A stretch of 64,000 nt of DNA from Pomphorhynchus laevis (taxonomy: Eukaryota; Acanthocephala; Palaeacanthocephala; Echinorhynchida; Pomphorhynchidae): contig WNNJ02000188.1 in NCBI GenBank assembly GCA_012934845.2, positions 1 to 64,000 of the forward strand, in the 5' to 3' direction. The position numbers and the translations under genes were made by a program. Positions 10,520-21,594 of the stretch are shown one piece after another (position 1 is the first letter of the stretch; every line of letters begins with the position of its first letter). Below the pieces are notes generated by a model. That model saw nothing but the letters and a program-made list of their open reading frames with translations, had not been told where the DNA came from and made no database searches.

Positions 10520-10990
10520 TTGGTAGTTTGGTGCAATCTCATTTCTACCAAAAAGAATGAAAAATACATTTGCCCGTATTCAAAAGAAGTCTTTTAGATC
10601 TGGACCAGTTCCTTATAACATTTTAATTCAGTTTAAATAGTGGTTCAAATCTTTCGTGTAAGCTAGATATTTATTCTGACGAGTAAACCATTTAGAGAAA
10701 TTTCGAATAGTAGAAAACCAAATAATGATCCTTGAAGAGCGACAAAGTCAATCTTATGAATTAAGCATAAATCACGAAGATTAAGCATCGAGAACCTCCC
10801 CCTTAGCAGTAGGCCCAATCTTCTCTTACAATAACTAAATTGCTAACAAATGATTGTCCTGGACGTAAAGCAGTAGGTTAAAATATCAAGCGATTAATGT
10901 GCTATCACACTTTGACTTATTAGACTAATAGGTCTGTATTTATCAACGGTAATGCCTAAATCAGATCAGCTAACGGAATCTATCTATTTT
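10520..10990 (-). mobile_element. Very decayed non-LTR reverse transcriptase remnant
   Basis: Minus strand shows VDKYRPISLISQS near 10960-10900 (RT motif like NYRPISLxS) and, 200 bp further, ALQGSLFGFLLFEISLNGL near 10750-10700 (like VPQGSxLGPLLFxIxINDL). The spacing is shorter than normal and stops are frequent. Only the two motifs support it. Confidence 0.4.
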
Positions 10991-11189
10991 AAACTATATT
11001 TTATATTGACTTATATAGTCTTTATATTATATTATAGACTTCATATTAATTATGAATTAATTAAAATCATATTAATTATATTATAGACTTCATATTATAT
11101 TATAGACTTCATATTACCTTCATAATTTCTTATATTGTAGGTAATTGGGGTACACGGTTTTTTTATATTTAAAGTGTATATCTAGAAGA

Positions 11190-11700
11190 GAACAATCAGA
11201 TCAGCTAACTGAGTCTACGTATTTTATATTATTTATAAATTATAAATAATTATAGATAATAATAAATAATAAGTAACTATGACATAACTAACTATTTAGC
11301 ACAACTATGCAAAACCCTATATTTATGACTTCAATGAATCATATCAGGTAACTCAGTCAATTATTTAAATAATTATTATTCAAATAATAATTAATAATAT
11401 TAATATTATAATATTTATATATTATAATATTTATATATTATAATATTTATATATTATAATATTTATATATTATTAATTATCTAAATAATTAAAAAATAAA
11501 CAATTTTAAATACTTATATTAATTATTAATATTTTTTTATAATTAGATCAGATCAGCTCACTGAGTCTACGTATTTAATAGATTATTTAATAATCTATTA
11601 AATTATATTATAATATAATATAATTTATAATATTATATTCTAATATTATTTAATAGATTATCCATTAATAGATTATTATCATTAATAGATAACAGAAATT
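11190..11700. repeat. AT-rich repeats with recurring gatcagctaactgagtctac motif
   Basis: The motif occurs at 11199-11227 and 11546-11578, with weaker copies at 10963 and 11341. A 16-bp minisatellite (tattataatatttata, about four units) lies at 11399-11470. No coding signal. Confidence 0.6.
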
Positions 11701-12360
11701 ACAGTCGTGAGTGAGGCAACATTATTGGTGTCTCATTCATTCACTTCATACATTCACAATGAAATTGCTCAAACTTTTGGTAAAATTTTGGTAAATTTCA
11801 AAGGAAAAGGTATTAATAGACAATTTGGTCAATGAAAAAATTACATCAAATTTTCAGTTCATTTAATCAATTTGGAAATGATCAAGAATAACGTAATTTT
11901 AGCCCTGAACCTTTAGTTGATAATTGTATAATTTTTAATGCTGAAAAAATAACTCTGAGTATTACTTTTTGAAAGTAACCGGTCTCTTCTATTTTTATAG
12001 CAACACCTTTTTCTCTATAAGTTTTAATTTATTTTTGTACTTTGTAAGTGTCTAGTTATATCATTATATCATTACTAGTGATAATTGATAAATATTTAGA
12101 TCTTTATTAGTTTATTTTATTTTCATTAAATAAATTTTAAATTTTTGATATAAAAACTAAAATCGATGCATTTTTAATTTGAAAAATAATTATATAAAAC
12201 TAATTTATAATTTATTAATTATATAAATAATTAATAAATTAATTATTTAATGTTATAATAAATAATTTAATAAATAAATATCATTTATTAAATGTTATTT
12301 AGAATTCGTTTTAACTTATAAATAATATAAATAAAGAATTATTGGAGCTGTATCAAATAA
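11701..12360. other. AT-rich spacer
   Basis: Nothing recognisable. Mostly low-complexity AT sequence. Confidence 0.3.
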
Positions 12361-12364
12361 AATT

Positions 12365-12469
12365 ATGCCATTAATATACTGCAAAGGTTGCTTCGCCGAT
12401 AAACTTCTTCCACACGACAGAAACCGCAAACAGGCCGAGGAGGAAATGAAGGCCAGCAAGCAGCTGTAA
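12365..12469 (+). CDS. Possible small coding piece, unrecognised
   Basis: A GC-richer island in AT-rich DNA encodes 34 residues, ATG to TAA, ending RKQAEEEMKASKQL. It could equally be a terminal exon starting after the ag at about 12382. I do not recognise the protein. The base-composition contrast is the only reason for listing it. Confidence 0.25.
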   Translation: MPLIYCKGCFADKLLPHDRNRKQAEEEMKASKQL

Positions 12470-12714
12470 TTCAGTAGTTTTTGTATTTGATTTTTTTCAT
12501 TACATCTTGTTAAAATTTTTAAAAATTATATAAAATTATAATAATATATAAAAAATTACCAGTCTATTATGAAACCGACTCTCCGACTAATTTTGAAAGT
12601 GAAATAATGGAGTTAGTATAACTGTAAAGCAGCACGTCAAATGTGTAAATCCCACTAGATCAACAGAAATTCGAGGCTATTTTCGAATAGCCTCGATAGC
12701 CTCCCATAATCTAT

Positions 12715-12870
12715 TGGGATCGGCTTTATCTTTACGAAAAAGAACGAATAAGGATGATACTTGCAAGCTCATATATCAATACATTTGTAACAAAGGCTGT
12801 AACGCATCTTATATTGGCTACACGGCATGTAAGATAATGAACAGAATTAAATCATTTGGCGCTGTAGCGC
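12715..12870 (+). mobile_element. PLE GIY-YIG endonuclease fragment
   Basis: Plus-strand frame reads KLIYQYICNKGCNASYIGY and TACKIMNRIKSF. The I-Y...C-x3-C...YIGxT pattern matches the GIY-YIG domain of PLEs (with its linker cysteines). A palindrome (tttggcgctgtagcgccaaa) follows near 12855. The foldback element at 13059 lies just downstream, in the position where PLEs carry their terminal sequences. Confidence 0.55.
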
Positions 12871-13058
12871 CAAATGAAAAAAACTTCAGCTGATGTCATC
12901 AGCTAGGGAATATAAAAATAACTTAAAGTTTAATTGGTCCTGCTCCAAAAGTTCAAATGTTTTATTATAATTTTATTTTAGCCTAGCTATTATCGGCAAT
13001 GACTGGATATTTAAATTTTTTATCTTTTGTCTAGATTTGATTAACATATCATATTTCA

Positions 13059-13292
13059 TAAATAATTATTAAAGCTGGATCAAAGGAAAGACGTAATTAT
13101 TTTTGATATTTCTCTAAGTACTGTTGCATCTTCAGAAAAATTTTTGATATTTCGCTAGCTTCTGTTAGCATCTTCAGAATTTTTCTGAAGATGCTAACAG
13201 AAGCTAGCGAAATATCAAAAATAATTTCTTCTTTTCTTTGATCCAGCTCCAATAATTATTTATCAATAATGGATCAGTATCAACTATTTATA
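13059..13292. mobile_element. Foldback element with hammerhead-like core, copy 2
   Basis: Inverted repeat of about 70-bp inner arms around an axis near 13176, with shared outer sequence (tcaataatggatcagtatca) that matches the left outer arm of copy 1 in inverted orientation. Flanked by a perfect 13-bp direct repeat atatcatatttca (13046-13058 and 13293-13305). The plus strand reads CUGAAGA, GCUAAC-agaa-GCUAGC, GAAA, UAUC, with UUUUU before and AAAAA after as a possible stem I. Same lineage as 6915-7101. The left part holds an extra partial repeat of the cttcag segment. Confidence 0.75.
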
Positions 13293-13369
13293 ATATCATA
13301 TTTCAAATAATTTATTTAAACAAATCATAAATAGATAGAGTATTATTGTGAATCATTATTATTATTCGA

Positions 13370-13579
13370 ATGTCAGGGATCACAGGTCAGAATACCCTCA
13401 CAAATAACACAAAAAGTAAAATAAAAGTTGTAATTAGAAAATCTGTAGTCTTCAAATACGCTACGAACGGACGTCTTTTAGTTAGCTTCACAATTTCAAA
13501 GTTCTTCCAAGCAGGAATGAACAACGGCAAAATTTATACGACTTTTTTCCCCACTATCGATGTCATAACATTTAATTGA
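13370..13579 (+). CDS. Unrecognised short reading frame
   Basis: 69 codons open in AT-rich sequence (KSKIKVVIRKSVVFKYATNG). No family recognised; codon content is unremarkable. May be chance or a decayed mobile fragment. Confidence 0.2.
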   Translation: MSGITGQNTLTNNTKSKIKVVIRKSVVFKYATNGRLLVSFTISKFFQAGMNNGKIYTTFFPTIDVITFN

Positions 13580-13689
13580 ATGTCCTTGCAATCTTAAATC
13601 TTAAATCTACATCTTAAATCGCTGCAACCAGGAATAGAGTGAATTAGACAACATTTTGAGAAGCCATGCACTTGGTTCCGGCAACTCGC

Positions 13690-14010
13690 TCCATTCCTTA
13701 TCCAGTTAGACTTTAGACGTTGGGTATAAGATCTATTGAATGCGATATGTTGATTGCAGATCTTACACTAGTGTGGATGTCGCTGCGCGTGCCCAATCAT
13801 CCGTGTAAGCAGCTGTTCTATCTTCGTGAATCCTCAATGTTACGTAGACACGAGCTCAAAGCATCGAAAAAATTGCACGACAGTGATGGATCGCGTTTGT
13901 AAACGAAGGAATGGATTATCACCTGGTGTGATCAACATCTCTTCTGCTGAGCAATTCAAAGAACGCCTAATGCTTGACCTCGTGAACTCTTGATGCTTTT
14001 TTTCTCATAT
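13690..14010 (+). mobile_element. LINE C-terminal fragment
   Basis: Reads ECDMLIADLTLVWMSLRVPN, FYLRESSMLRRHELK, and, after a stop and shift, EQFKERLMLDLVNS. This parallels the C-terminus of the LINE at 26248-26856 (KADLMLVWRAI, FCLRNSEKLRGHRLTFK, IQEFRRALNS), so it is a diverged relative. Confidence 0.55.
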
Positions 14011-14186
14011 TTTTCTGTTTTTTTTTATTCGATGTGATGCTTCCTTACGAGCTTCAGCTCCCTTGGAAGTCGACATATAATAATTGCATCATTAGAATTA
14101 TGCGTTACACGCTAAACTACTTTGAGATGTTTAGTGTCCTGAGTAAAGATAATAAACGCATTTAAGAAGACCTAACTGCTCCTAAT

Positions 14187-14387
14187 ATGATAAATTATAA
14201 ATACCCAAAACATATGATTGCGGAACTGCCAAGTGTTGTTTCACTCCATCTATATTGTAAATCTTCACTGAATCGTTATTTAAGGATACAATGGATTCAA
14301 GAAAACGACAGAGTCACAAAGGAAGAGTTGAATATAAATGTTGAATTTAATCCTCTAATGGTTGAAACTTGGATGATCTTAGGATAA
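14187..14387 (+). CDS. Unrecognised short reading frame
   Basis: 66 codons (IAELPSVVSLHLYCKSSLNR, ending FNPLMVETWMILG). The last part vaguely recalls a tetratricopeptide repeat start, but nothing beyond it fits. No neighbours suggest a function. Confidence 0.2.
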   Translation: MINYKYPKHMIAELPSVVSLHLYCKSSLNRYLRIQWIQENDRVTKEELNINVEFNPLMVETWMILG

Positions 14388-14399
14388 CTGCTGTATCTT

Positions 14400-14990
14400 A
14401 TCGGATCATAAACGCAGCAAATATTCGAGCAAAATAGCACGAATACACGATTATGAAGGAATGGCTAGTTTAAATGAAATAAATGATTATTAAACTAAAT
14501 TATAAATCAAATGATGTCTGTGCTATCCGTAGACGTTGTATTTAATGCTATAAACCAAAGTACAATATGCGAACGTTATCTGTGCATGTACACTGAATTT
14601 TCACTCGGAATATGTAGTTTATGTGTGTGGAATGTAAGATTCGTATATTTAGTGTAACTTCTACACTAATGTTGGAAATGACAGTGTAATTAGGGATTTA
14701 TGGATTGATGGAACTGTCTCTTTGATATAAATGAAAGCAATGTTAGGAACCAGGAAACACTCAGTCAAGTGTCATTGTTTGGTTTTAAAAACAACCAGTG
14801 ACAATTGTACTCGATCTAAAGAGTAAACTTCCTTGACACTCATAACGAACCTGCATGTTAACCGCCCACTACCTTGAATTAATAAAACATTGAAAGCGAG
14901 GTAGGTTGTCAAAACAGATCCGAAAATCCTAAATAATGTAATTTATTTATTAAACTTTGTAAATTCGTGCTAGCTGCATACTTACAAGTT
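14400..14990. other. Spacer without recognised gene
   Basis: Moderate AT content, no open frame of note. A possible remnant of 3' flanking sequence of the LINE to the right. Confidence 0.3.
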
Positions 14991-15613
14991 CACCCACAAA
15001 AAAATGAAAAAGTCAAGAGATACATTATTTAAATAGGATCGGATTGGACTTTTGAAGTACGGGATGGAGGTTGATTGACGTATTTAAATGAGCAGATGAT
15101 TCCCAGGGAATTACGGGAACGCAAGGAACATAAGCATGACGAGAATTATCAAGAAAAGGAAGGTTGAGAAATGAAGGAGTAGGAAAAGTTACAAGGCGGA
15201 AAGCAATGAGAAGAAGACGAATTTGAACAAGAGAATAAATTGTAGGCAAATCGAGAGAAACAAGATGTTAGGATGTATGATCAAAACGACGAACACGAAT
15301 TATAATTCGGACGACTGCGTTGACGATGCGTTGCAGGGGAAATAGAGTAGATTTAGGTGAGTTGGAGAATAGACTAAGACAGTAATTAAGTCTTGAGAAA
15401 AGAAGAGAAGATATGAGAGTCATGCAAGGGAAATCGATCAATCTACGAATTTTAGGGAGGTTGTGGAGAATCAAGGTGGATGAGCCTACTTTATCTTTAA
15501 CGAAAGGTTAAAGAAAGTCGGTTGTCGAAATGGAAGCCTAAGAAAACGATATTGTCAACAATAGGAAGAATTGCAAAATTTTATTATATGAATGGACGTT
15601 TTAAGCCGGGGCG

Positions 15614-16537
15614 TCAAGGAAGGATCCACATAATTTTGGATTTATTAGGATTTAGTGTAAGACGAAGAGAAGAAATATAATTGTAAATTGAGGCAAGACA
15701 GTTGGAAGCAGAACCACTACGATAATGAATACGATAAGCAGGTGCATGAGCATAGATGATAATGTCATCAGCATATTGCATAACATGGAAATTAAATGTA
15801 TGAGAGATAGAAGACAAATCACCGAGAAAAGAGAAAATCAAAGAACCTAATACGGAGCCTTGTGGAACACCTGACGGGATGGAAGATGGGAAAGAAAAGA
15901 GCTAGAACAAACGCAAAATGTACGGTTTGATAGATATAATAAAACCAAGCTACAGTTGGTAAAGAGAAGCCATAATCATGACGAAGACGATGGAGAAGAA
16001 TCTAGTGATCGACAATGTCAAAAGCAGACGATAGATCAAGAGAAACTATGACACTACATAATTTATGATCGCGCGAGATGAGTAAGTCGTTATAAACTTT
16101 AAGACATGCAATTTCAGTAGAGTGATTAGAGCGAAAAGCAGCTTGGAAGTGAGTTAGCAAGTTGGAGGAAAATATGCATGCATTAACTTGCTTGAGAACA
16201 AGACGCTCAAGGACTTTAGAGAGTGTGGGAGAAGTGAGATAGGACGGTACGAAGATGGTATTGAGGGGTCGAGATATTGCTTTTTGAGAAGAGGACGAAC
16301 AGTAGCGCATTTACAGTTTGAAGAAAATGTTCGGCTATGGATAAACAACTTGAACAATGTGGTTAGTAAGGGTGATGTAAATGAGCAGATTGTTTTTAGC
16401 AGGTGAGTGGGAATTGCGTCAGAAGGAGATGTTTCATTAGGTAATGACAGAAGAACCGAAGAAACTTCATCAGACGAAACGGGAAGAAGGTGGAATAGCT
16501 CTGGGAGGGAAGTATTTAAAGAGAAGAGTGGGTACAA
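15614..16537 (-). pseudogene. LINE reverse transcriptase (broken)
   Basis: Frames 16537-16154, 16310-16002 and 15841-15614 together cover RT motifs: SSVLLSLPNETSPSDAIPTH, YRPISLLPHSLK, SAFRSNHSTEIACLKVYND, DLSSAFDIVDH, QYADDIIIYAH and TLNPNKSKIMW. The frame changes between blocks show it is not expressed as one protein. The closest paralogue in this window is at 1985-3095. Confidence 0.75.
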
Positions 16538-17058
16538 GGGGGCTATGGGTAGTAGGGAAAGTAAATTAGATAGCTTAGATTGTAGATAAGAAGAAAAATC
16601 ATCAGGATTTATATTACAGGGGATAGATAATCTTAAAAGAATTGATTTTAAGATTTTCTAATGAGATTAGAGTTGGCAGATGACTCGAGTTGATTTCGCC
16701 AAAAGAAAGTACGTTTATTACGTATAAGAATGAGATGTGAACGCCATATAGAAAAGTAGGAATCACGGAGATTTGGAGGGAGTGAGTTGGGAGAACGTTT
16801 AAGAAAGCGATTATACATACGAAAAGAGTGACGGAGTCGACGCTTAGAAAGACTACAGTTGGAATTGAATCAGGGAGCACGGCGCAAGCGCTGAAAAGGT
16901 CGGGATCGAATATGCAGAATATAATTGAGAATCGACGTATGTTCTGAATCAAACAGAATGCAGAGATCATCGGGAGAAAGATAGTTAAGTGGAAGCGAAA
17001 AAATTGGAGAATTGAGTAAGGCAGAATAAAGAATAGGGATATCGAAAAGTTTCCAAGG

Positions 17059-17793
17059 TCAACTTGGAGTAGCTAATGTTGGAGGCGGATGTGGATGGGG
17101 TTGGGGACGACTTAGAGTAAGAGTGACAAGGAAATGATCGGACAAACCAAGATCAGTAATTGACAAGGAGGTATAGTCATTGAAGCAGTTGGGAACAACA
17201 ATGATGTCGAGAGCACCGCCGAGAATATGAATGGGTCTTGTTGAAAGTAATTTATACTTAAAATTAGAAAGAAGATTAGTTAGAATGATAAAGTCATAGT
17301 CAGCTGGATGATCAAAACGAATGTTAAAGTATGCGAGAACAAAATAAGGGGTATAAGATAATGAAGAGTGAGACAGAAGATCTGCAAGTTCGTTAAAAAA
17401 CATACGTGAGGGGGCGACTGAGCCTGGATGGTATACAATCACAAGTTCTATAAGGAAAGGAGTTGAAAATTTGAATATGAATAATTCGAACGAAGTGTAA
17501 CGGATGTTAGCGTAAATTTTACATAGAGACGCTGCGTGACGAGCAATGGCAACAATACAGCCATGGTTCGAAGCAGTAGATGTGGGACAGACAATTGGAC
17601 GAGCTGATTCAACTAGATAACAACCAGAACGACATAGACGACGAATATCAAGATCGTAAGAGTCAGTGCCAGCATTCGGTAATGCAAAGAATATCGATAG
17701 GTATTTGATCGAAGATATCGAGGAGCAGATCAGTTTAATAAAGAATGGAGCGAGTGTTGAAAAGACTAAGACGAAAAGTACGCCCAGGAGCAA
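17059..17793 (-). pseudogene. LINE APE-type endonuclease
   Basis: A 244-codon frame with FVLAYFNIRFDHPADYDF (the LGDFNxxxD catalytic block in altered form), HILGGALDIIVVPN, and GLSDHFLVTLTLSR (the SDH block with catalytic His). This is the apurinic-endonuclease fold that nicks target DNA in CR1/L2-type LINEs. Second half of the domain only; the first half is decayed upstream. Paralogous to 45730-46488. Confidence 0.75.
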
Positions 17794-17915
17794 GATCGAC
17801 TAACAAAAAAGCCAGTGAGAGTGACGAGTGACGGGACGCCATAAGATTATTGGCATCGTGTGTACGACATGAAAAGTTCCGTTAATTTGACGGATTGATA
17901 ACGATGATTCGCCGT

Positions 17916-18302
17916 TTATTTAACGTCAATGTTTCTCAATGCGAGCCTAATTAAGCAGGGTAATATCATAAGGAGAGCGGTCAGGAAAGATACGACAAGT
18001 AGATGAAGTGGTAAGAAGTTTAAAACGTTGTAGAGTACCAAAGAGGCATGTGACCTATGTCGGAAAACGATTTTTAAGAGTGGTGGACTGAGATGATTGG
18101 ATTTAGTAGATTTGTTTAAACGAATAAAGGATACAGGAGCGATATTATTGAAGAGGGATGGGTTATCATCAGGAAGAATGGTTGCTAAAATAGACCTGAA
18201 AGCAGATACATCATCATCGAGGCGAGATTGTGGAGAAGCTGATTCGTAAAGCTTTAAGTTTGATATGATAATACAGCGATCACGCGAAGGAAAACGATTC
18301 AT
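17916..18302 (-). pseudogene. LINE ORF1 body
   Basis: 128 codons beginning MNRFPSRDRCIIISNLKLYE, with D-rich spacing (SRLDDDVSAFRSILATILPD) and a basic segment near FRHRSHASLVLYNVL. The pattern of a short beta strand (CIIISNL) followed by an RH[S/R]-containing block resembles the RNA-binding ORF1 proteins of CR1/L2-type LINEs. Assigned mainly from its position upstream of the endonuclease. Confidence 0.5.
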
Positions 18303-18644
18303 AGGAAGTTGTGGACGAACCGAGCTGGTAGGAGTAGAGGCATAAGATCAGATAGAAGTGGGAATGACAGGGTGCTCTTGAAGAATGATGATAAGTTTTA
18401 GCATGTGTGACAAACGGAGTGTTGAATCGGTTGATCAGAGATGTTACTGGAGATTATTTTAACGGAAGGATGTGAATTATTGAGAAGTGATACGGGAGAG
18501 GTAGAGTAAGGAGTACGTGACGCGAAGAAAGAAGTATGAGGTGTATTTAGATGGGGGAAGAATAGGAAAGAAGAGGTACGTGATGAACACCTTTACCGTT
18601 TGCATTGCTAGAATGATGAAGATGCATGAAAGTTTTATCGTAAG

Positions 18645-18986
18645 TTAAACGAGGTGTGTGAGAAGGTTCAATAATGGGAGTATACGATTCAAAGTCAGGT
18701 GTTTATGCGAGGGATACGTCAAAAGCAGTATCAGTCTAAGTAGTCGTATGTGATACAGAAATGGAGGAGTAGGAAACTGTGAAAGATTTACTGATGCACA
18801 AAAACCACATGTAAACGGTTTACTTCGATACACCGAACGGTCAGATATTTTTACTTGAACAAGGGTCCATACGTCACAACCTTTACAATCGCATCCAACT
18901 TCCAAACTTGTATAACGATTATTGTATTCCGATGTCGAAGATGCGTGATCAGCAATGGGTATTTGAGATCGAGATTTTCTAGGCAT
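18645..18986 (-). pseudogene. LINE ORF1 N-terminus with Cys-rich finger
   Basis: Starts MPRKSRSQIPIADHASST and contains CDCKGCDVW followed ~20 residues later by CGFC, a C-x-C-x2-C...C-x2-C arrangement like a PHD/zinc-ribbon finger. Such fingers are known in ORF1 proteins of some CR1-group elements. The ATG at 18986 is the first after the upstream monomer array, which supports it as the element's own start. Confidence 0.5.
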
Positions 18987-19030
18987 GATTTCTATCGAGA
19001 GATTAAGCTTAATCCGCGAGTGTAGCGAGC

Positions 19031-19305
19031 GGAACTGACATGAAAAATCTGGAACTGACAGGAAAAATCTGGAACTGACAGGAAAAATCTGGAACTGACA
19101 GGAAAAATCTGGAACTGACAGGAAAAATCTGGAACTGACAGGAAAAATCTGGAACTGACAAGAAAAATCTGGAACTGACAGGAAAAATCTGGAACTGACA
19201 AGAAAAATCTGGAACTGACAGGAAAAATTTGGAACTAACAGAAAAAATCTGGGACTGACAAAAAAAATCTGGGACTGACAGAAAAAATCTGGGACTGACA
19301 GTAAA
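19031..19305 (-). promoter_or_regulatory. 20-bp tandem monomers upstream of LINE ORF1
   Basis: About 14 copies of ggaactgacaggaaaaatct, increasingly diverged toward the right (gggactgacaaaaaaaatct). They end 45 bp before the ORF1 start of the minus-strand LINE. Tandem monomers at the 5' end act as promoters in several LINE families, so a promoter role is plausible but not shown. The repeat is also open in all minus frames, which is an effect of its composition. Confidence 0.6.
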
Positions 19306-19499
19306 AAATTTTATGTAGTTATAATCAAGAATGTTCTAACCCAACATAACATATACAGAATGTATGAGCGCTGACTTCGAGCGCTTGCATTTACAGAATG
19401 CATGTTCAGAGCTCGAAGCCTATCCTCGTATGAGCCTATTCTCGTTCAGAGGATAGGCTCTGATCCTCGTTCAGAGCTCGAAGCCTATCCTTTGAGTAA

Positions 19500-19700
19500 G
19501 ACGGAGCGGAGAAGGGAGAGGTTAAGATTTCTCGAAGGGCAACTTAGGATGGTAGGTATGTTTAGCGGGGAGTGGTTGGAAGTGAGATCACGGATGATGA
19601 GAAAGTGATGGGATATACCAGGATCGGAGATGGACAGTGAGGTGTAGGCAGCCAAACGATCGGGGACATCGATGATGTCGAGTGCCCCACCAAGGATATG
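19500..19700 (-). mobile_element. LINE endonuclease fragment
   Basis: Minus strand reads HILGGALDIIDVPDRLAAYT and SLSISDPGISHHFLI, paralogous to the endonuclease at 45900-46060. Preceded at 19400-19495 by a short direct and inverted repeat of gagctcgaagcctatcct. Confidence 0.65.
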
Positions 19701-20800
19701 TCAATCACATGTAAACAATCACATTGACAATGATTAAATTGTCAATCACATTATATTTATTGGTTAATTATTGAAAGAATTAAATCTCAAATACAGGCGA
19801 TTTAAAAGAATGTTTATTCGCGGCCCTGATTGGATTAGGTTTAAATTCAAAGCTCAGTTATTGGTTATAATCTCGAAGTACACGTTACAACTACACGTAG
19901 ATAGGAGATAGTTGATCCAGAATAATTACCACAGAATAATGACTGATAATGTTTATAGAGCGTTTTCTTTATTAAGTTTTCTAGACATATCCTTATGGAA
20001 AGCAATATTCATGGACTTCATTATAGCTGAAGATACCAGTTTTGTTGATACCAGCATATATTTTCGTTAACATTTAAAAAATTAATTTTTATAATCTCTC
20101 AAAAGAAGTGATATTTACCTAGCCAATACACTTAAAACAAGGCAATATGTTATTAAATTTTAAATGTGTATTACTTTAATAATACCGCTGCCCGTATTTT
20201 TGCAGTCAATCGGCTTTATCAATTAATATGATAATACTTTGCGATGCCAATTTAATATTTAACTGGTAGTTAACGTAAGTTTTGAGTCATCTTATACTTT
20301 AATCAATGCTTAATATTTTGACGTTTTGTTTTTGAGTACAAAATTCAGTAGTGTTTTGAAACAAAATTCAGTAGTGTTTTGAAACAAAGCACGATTGAAT
20401 TGATAATTAAAAATAAATCGTCGAAATTATGTTCGTTATCAAAAAATATGCCGAGTGGCAAATGCGGAACTTAAATTTATAAGGATTTAATCTGTTAGTA
20501 TAGCTTAGAAAATTTTAGTTACCCATGGACCTCTTGATATCTATCGCATGGTTCGCCGATACGTGCACATCTTCGAAAGTATGCCTGGCTAATCCATTAC
20601 ATATTTTGTGGATCTTCAAATGATACCGGTTCAGAATCACAAGCTATTTACATTTAATAAATTTAAAAATTAGCTATTGTGTACCTTGGAAACATTCGTT
20701 TAAGTATTTTCAATGACTTATCTCCTGCAATTCAATCATTTAGTCTATAACATTTACTCAAAATTGAAAGTGATAGACTAATTTTATTCCGTCTAATGCT
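19701..20800. other. Spacer with a possible RT remnant
   Basis: Mostly AT-rich. Plus strand near 20690-20790 reads GNIRLSIFNDLSPAIQSF and SDRLILFRLML, weakly like the segment after RT motif B, but nothing else supports it. A 27-bp direct repeat (aaaattcagtagtgttttgaaac) occurs twice near 20340-20385. Confidence 0.3.
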
Positions 20801-20807
20801 TATTAAA

Positions 20808-20850
20808 AAGGATTTATTTTAACGTGGCAAATGCTTGCCAGCGCACGCTG
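20808..20850 (-). mobile_element. Orphan CR1/L2-like LINE 3' tail
   Basis: ggatttattttaacgtggca and following bases match the reverse complement of the 3' tails at 3085-3140 and 28105-28150. Only the last ~45 bp of the element are present: an extreme 5' truncation. Confidence 0.7.
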
Positions 20851-20957
20851 TTTGAGATTCTTATTTTTAAGCATGACCAACGAAATTATATTTTTCATAT
20901 TTTTCTAGCTTATTAATAAGTATTTTTCTAGCTTACTATCCTTGTAATAGGGATCGC

Positions 20958-21375
20958 TTGCGAGATATAGGCATACCATCGGTTCGGTCTGCGATAGTGT
21001 GTAGCGACATCTTATGCTTCAGAGATATGTTACTCGGACGTGATGGGTGGCCGGCAAACTGTATCCAGCGGAACAAACGTGATACGAATCGGGGCCACTC
21101 TTTGACTGTGAAAACGCTGCACCATGGGAAGCTGTCTAGAATCAGTCGCCTATCGCACCGGGCGGTGAGGATGTGGAACTTACATCCGGAGGATATGGTC
21201 GCTATTTAGAGTAGACAGCAGTTCATGCGGAGGATGGAGCAATGGCTGTGCGAGACAGACTCACAGTCTATACCGGATCGTTATCCTTGTGAGGAATGTT
21301 GAATTTTTTCTTTTCAATTTTTTTTCATGTGATCAGACAAAACAGTCCTACGGCTACAGTCTTGTAATTGAATAA
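20958..21375 (+). mobile_element. LINE C-terminus with 3' tail
   Basis: Frame 20958-21209 reads FRDMLLGRDGWPANCIQRNK, RGHSLTVKTLHHGKLSRISR and LSHRAVRMWNLHPEDMV, the usual C-terminal block of CR1-type LINEs. The 3' UTR ends gatcagacaaaacagtccta and an ataaataaataaa tail. The same tail recurs at 22160-22250 and, diverged, at 29330-29405. Confidence 0.75.
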
Positions 21376-21594
21376 ATAAATAAATAAACAATCAAATATC
21401 TAGTTCTTCTCTATTGTGTGCCCGTTAATAAAATTCATATGATTTATGGATTAATCAAAGAATTTTGCAGAAATGTGACAGGTTAATTATTTTGACACAA
21501 ACTATTTAGATATTGTTATAATATGAATACCACGGATGTTTTATTGAACAATCTATAACAAAGTAAATAAGTTAGTTTAAATCATAACATTATT

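Larger units (their letters stand above)
15000..18986 (-). mobile_element. Nearly full-length CR1/L2-like LINE, minus strand
   Basis: Reading right to left: ORF1 start at 18986 with a Cys-rich finger; ORF1 body to 17916; APE endonuclease 17793-17059; RT 16540-15600 with QAAFRSNHSTEIACLKVYND, DLSSAFDIVDH and MQYADDIIIYAH; C-terminal domain 15474-15025 (LPLQRIVNAVVRIIIRVRRF). The order ORF1, endonuclease, RT is complete, but many frame changes make it inactive. It is more diverged from the 3159, 27416 and 45600 copies than those are from each other. A 20-bp monomer array sits immediately upstream (19031-19305). Confidence 0.82.

Noticed and set aside
18992-19201. 70-residue protein of SCQFQIF/LSVPDF repeats on the minus strand
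   Set aside because: It is only the translation of the 20-bp repeat, which is open in every minus frame.
19031-19305. CRISPR-like regular repeats
   Set aside because: The 20-bp units are contiguous without unique spacers, and the DNA is eukaryotic; it is a minisatellite or LINE 5' monomer array.
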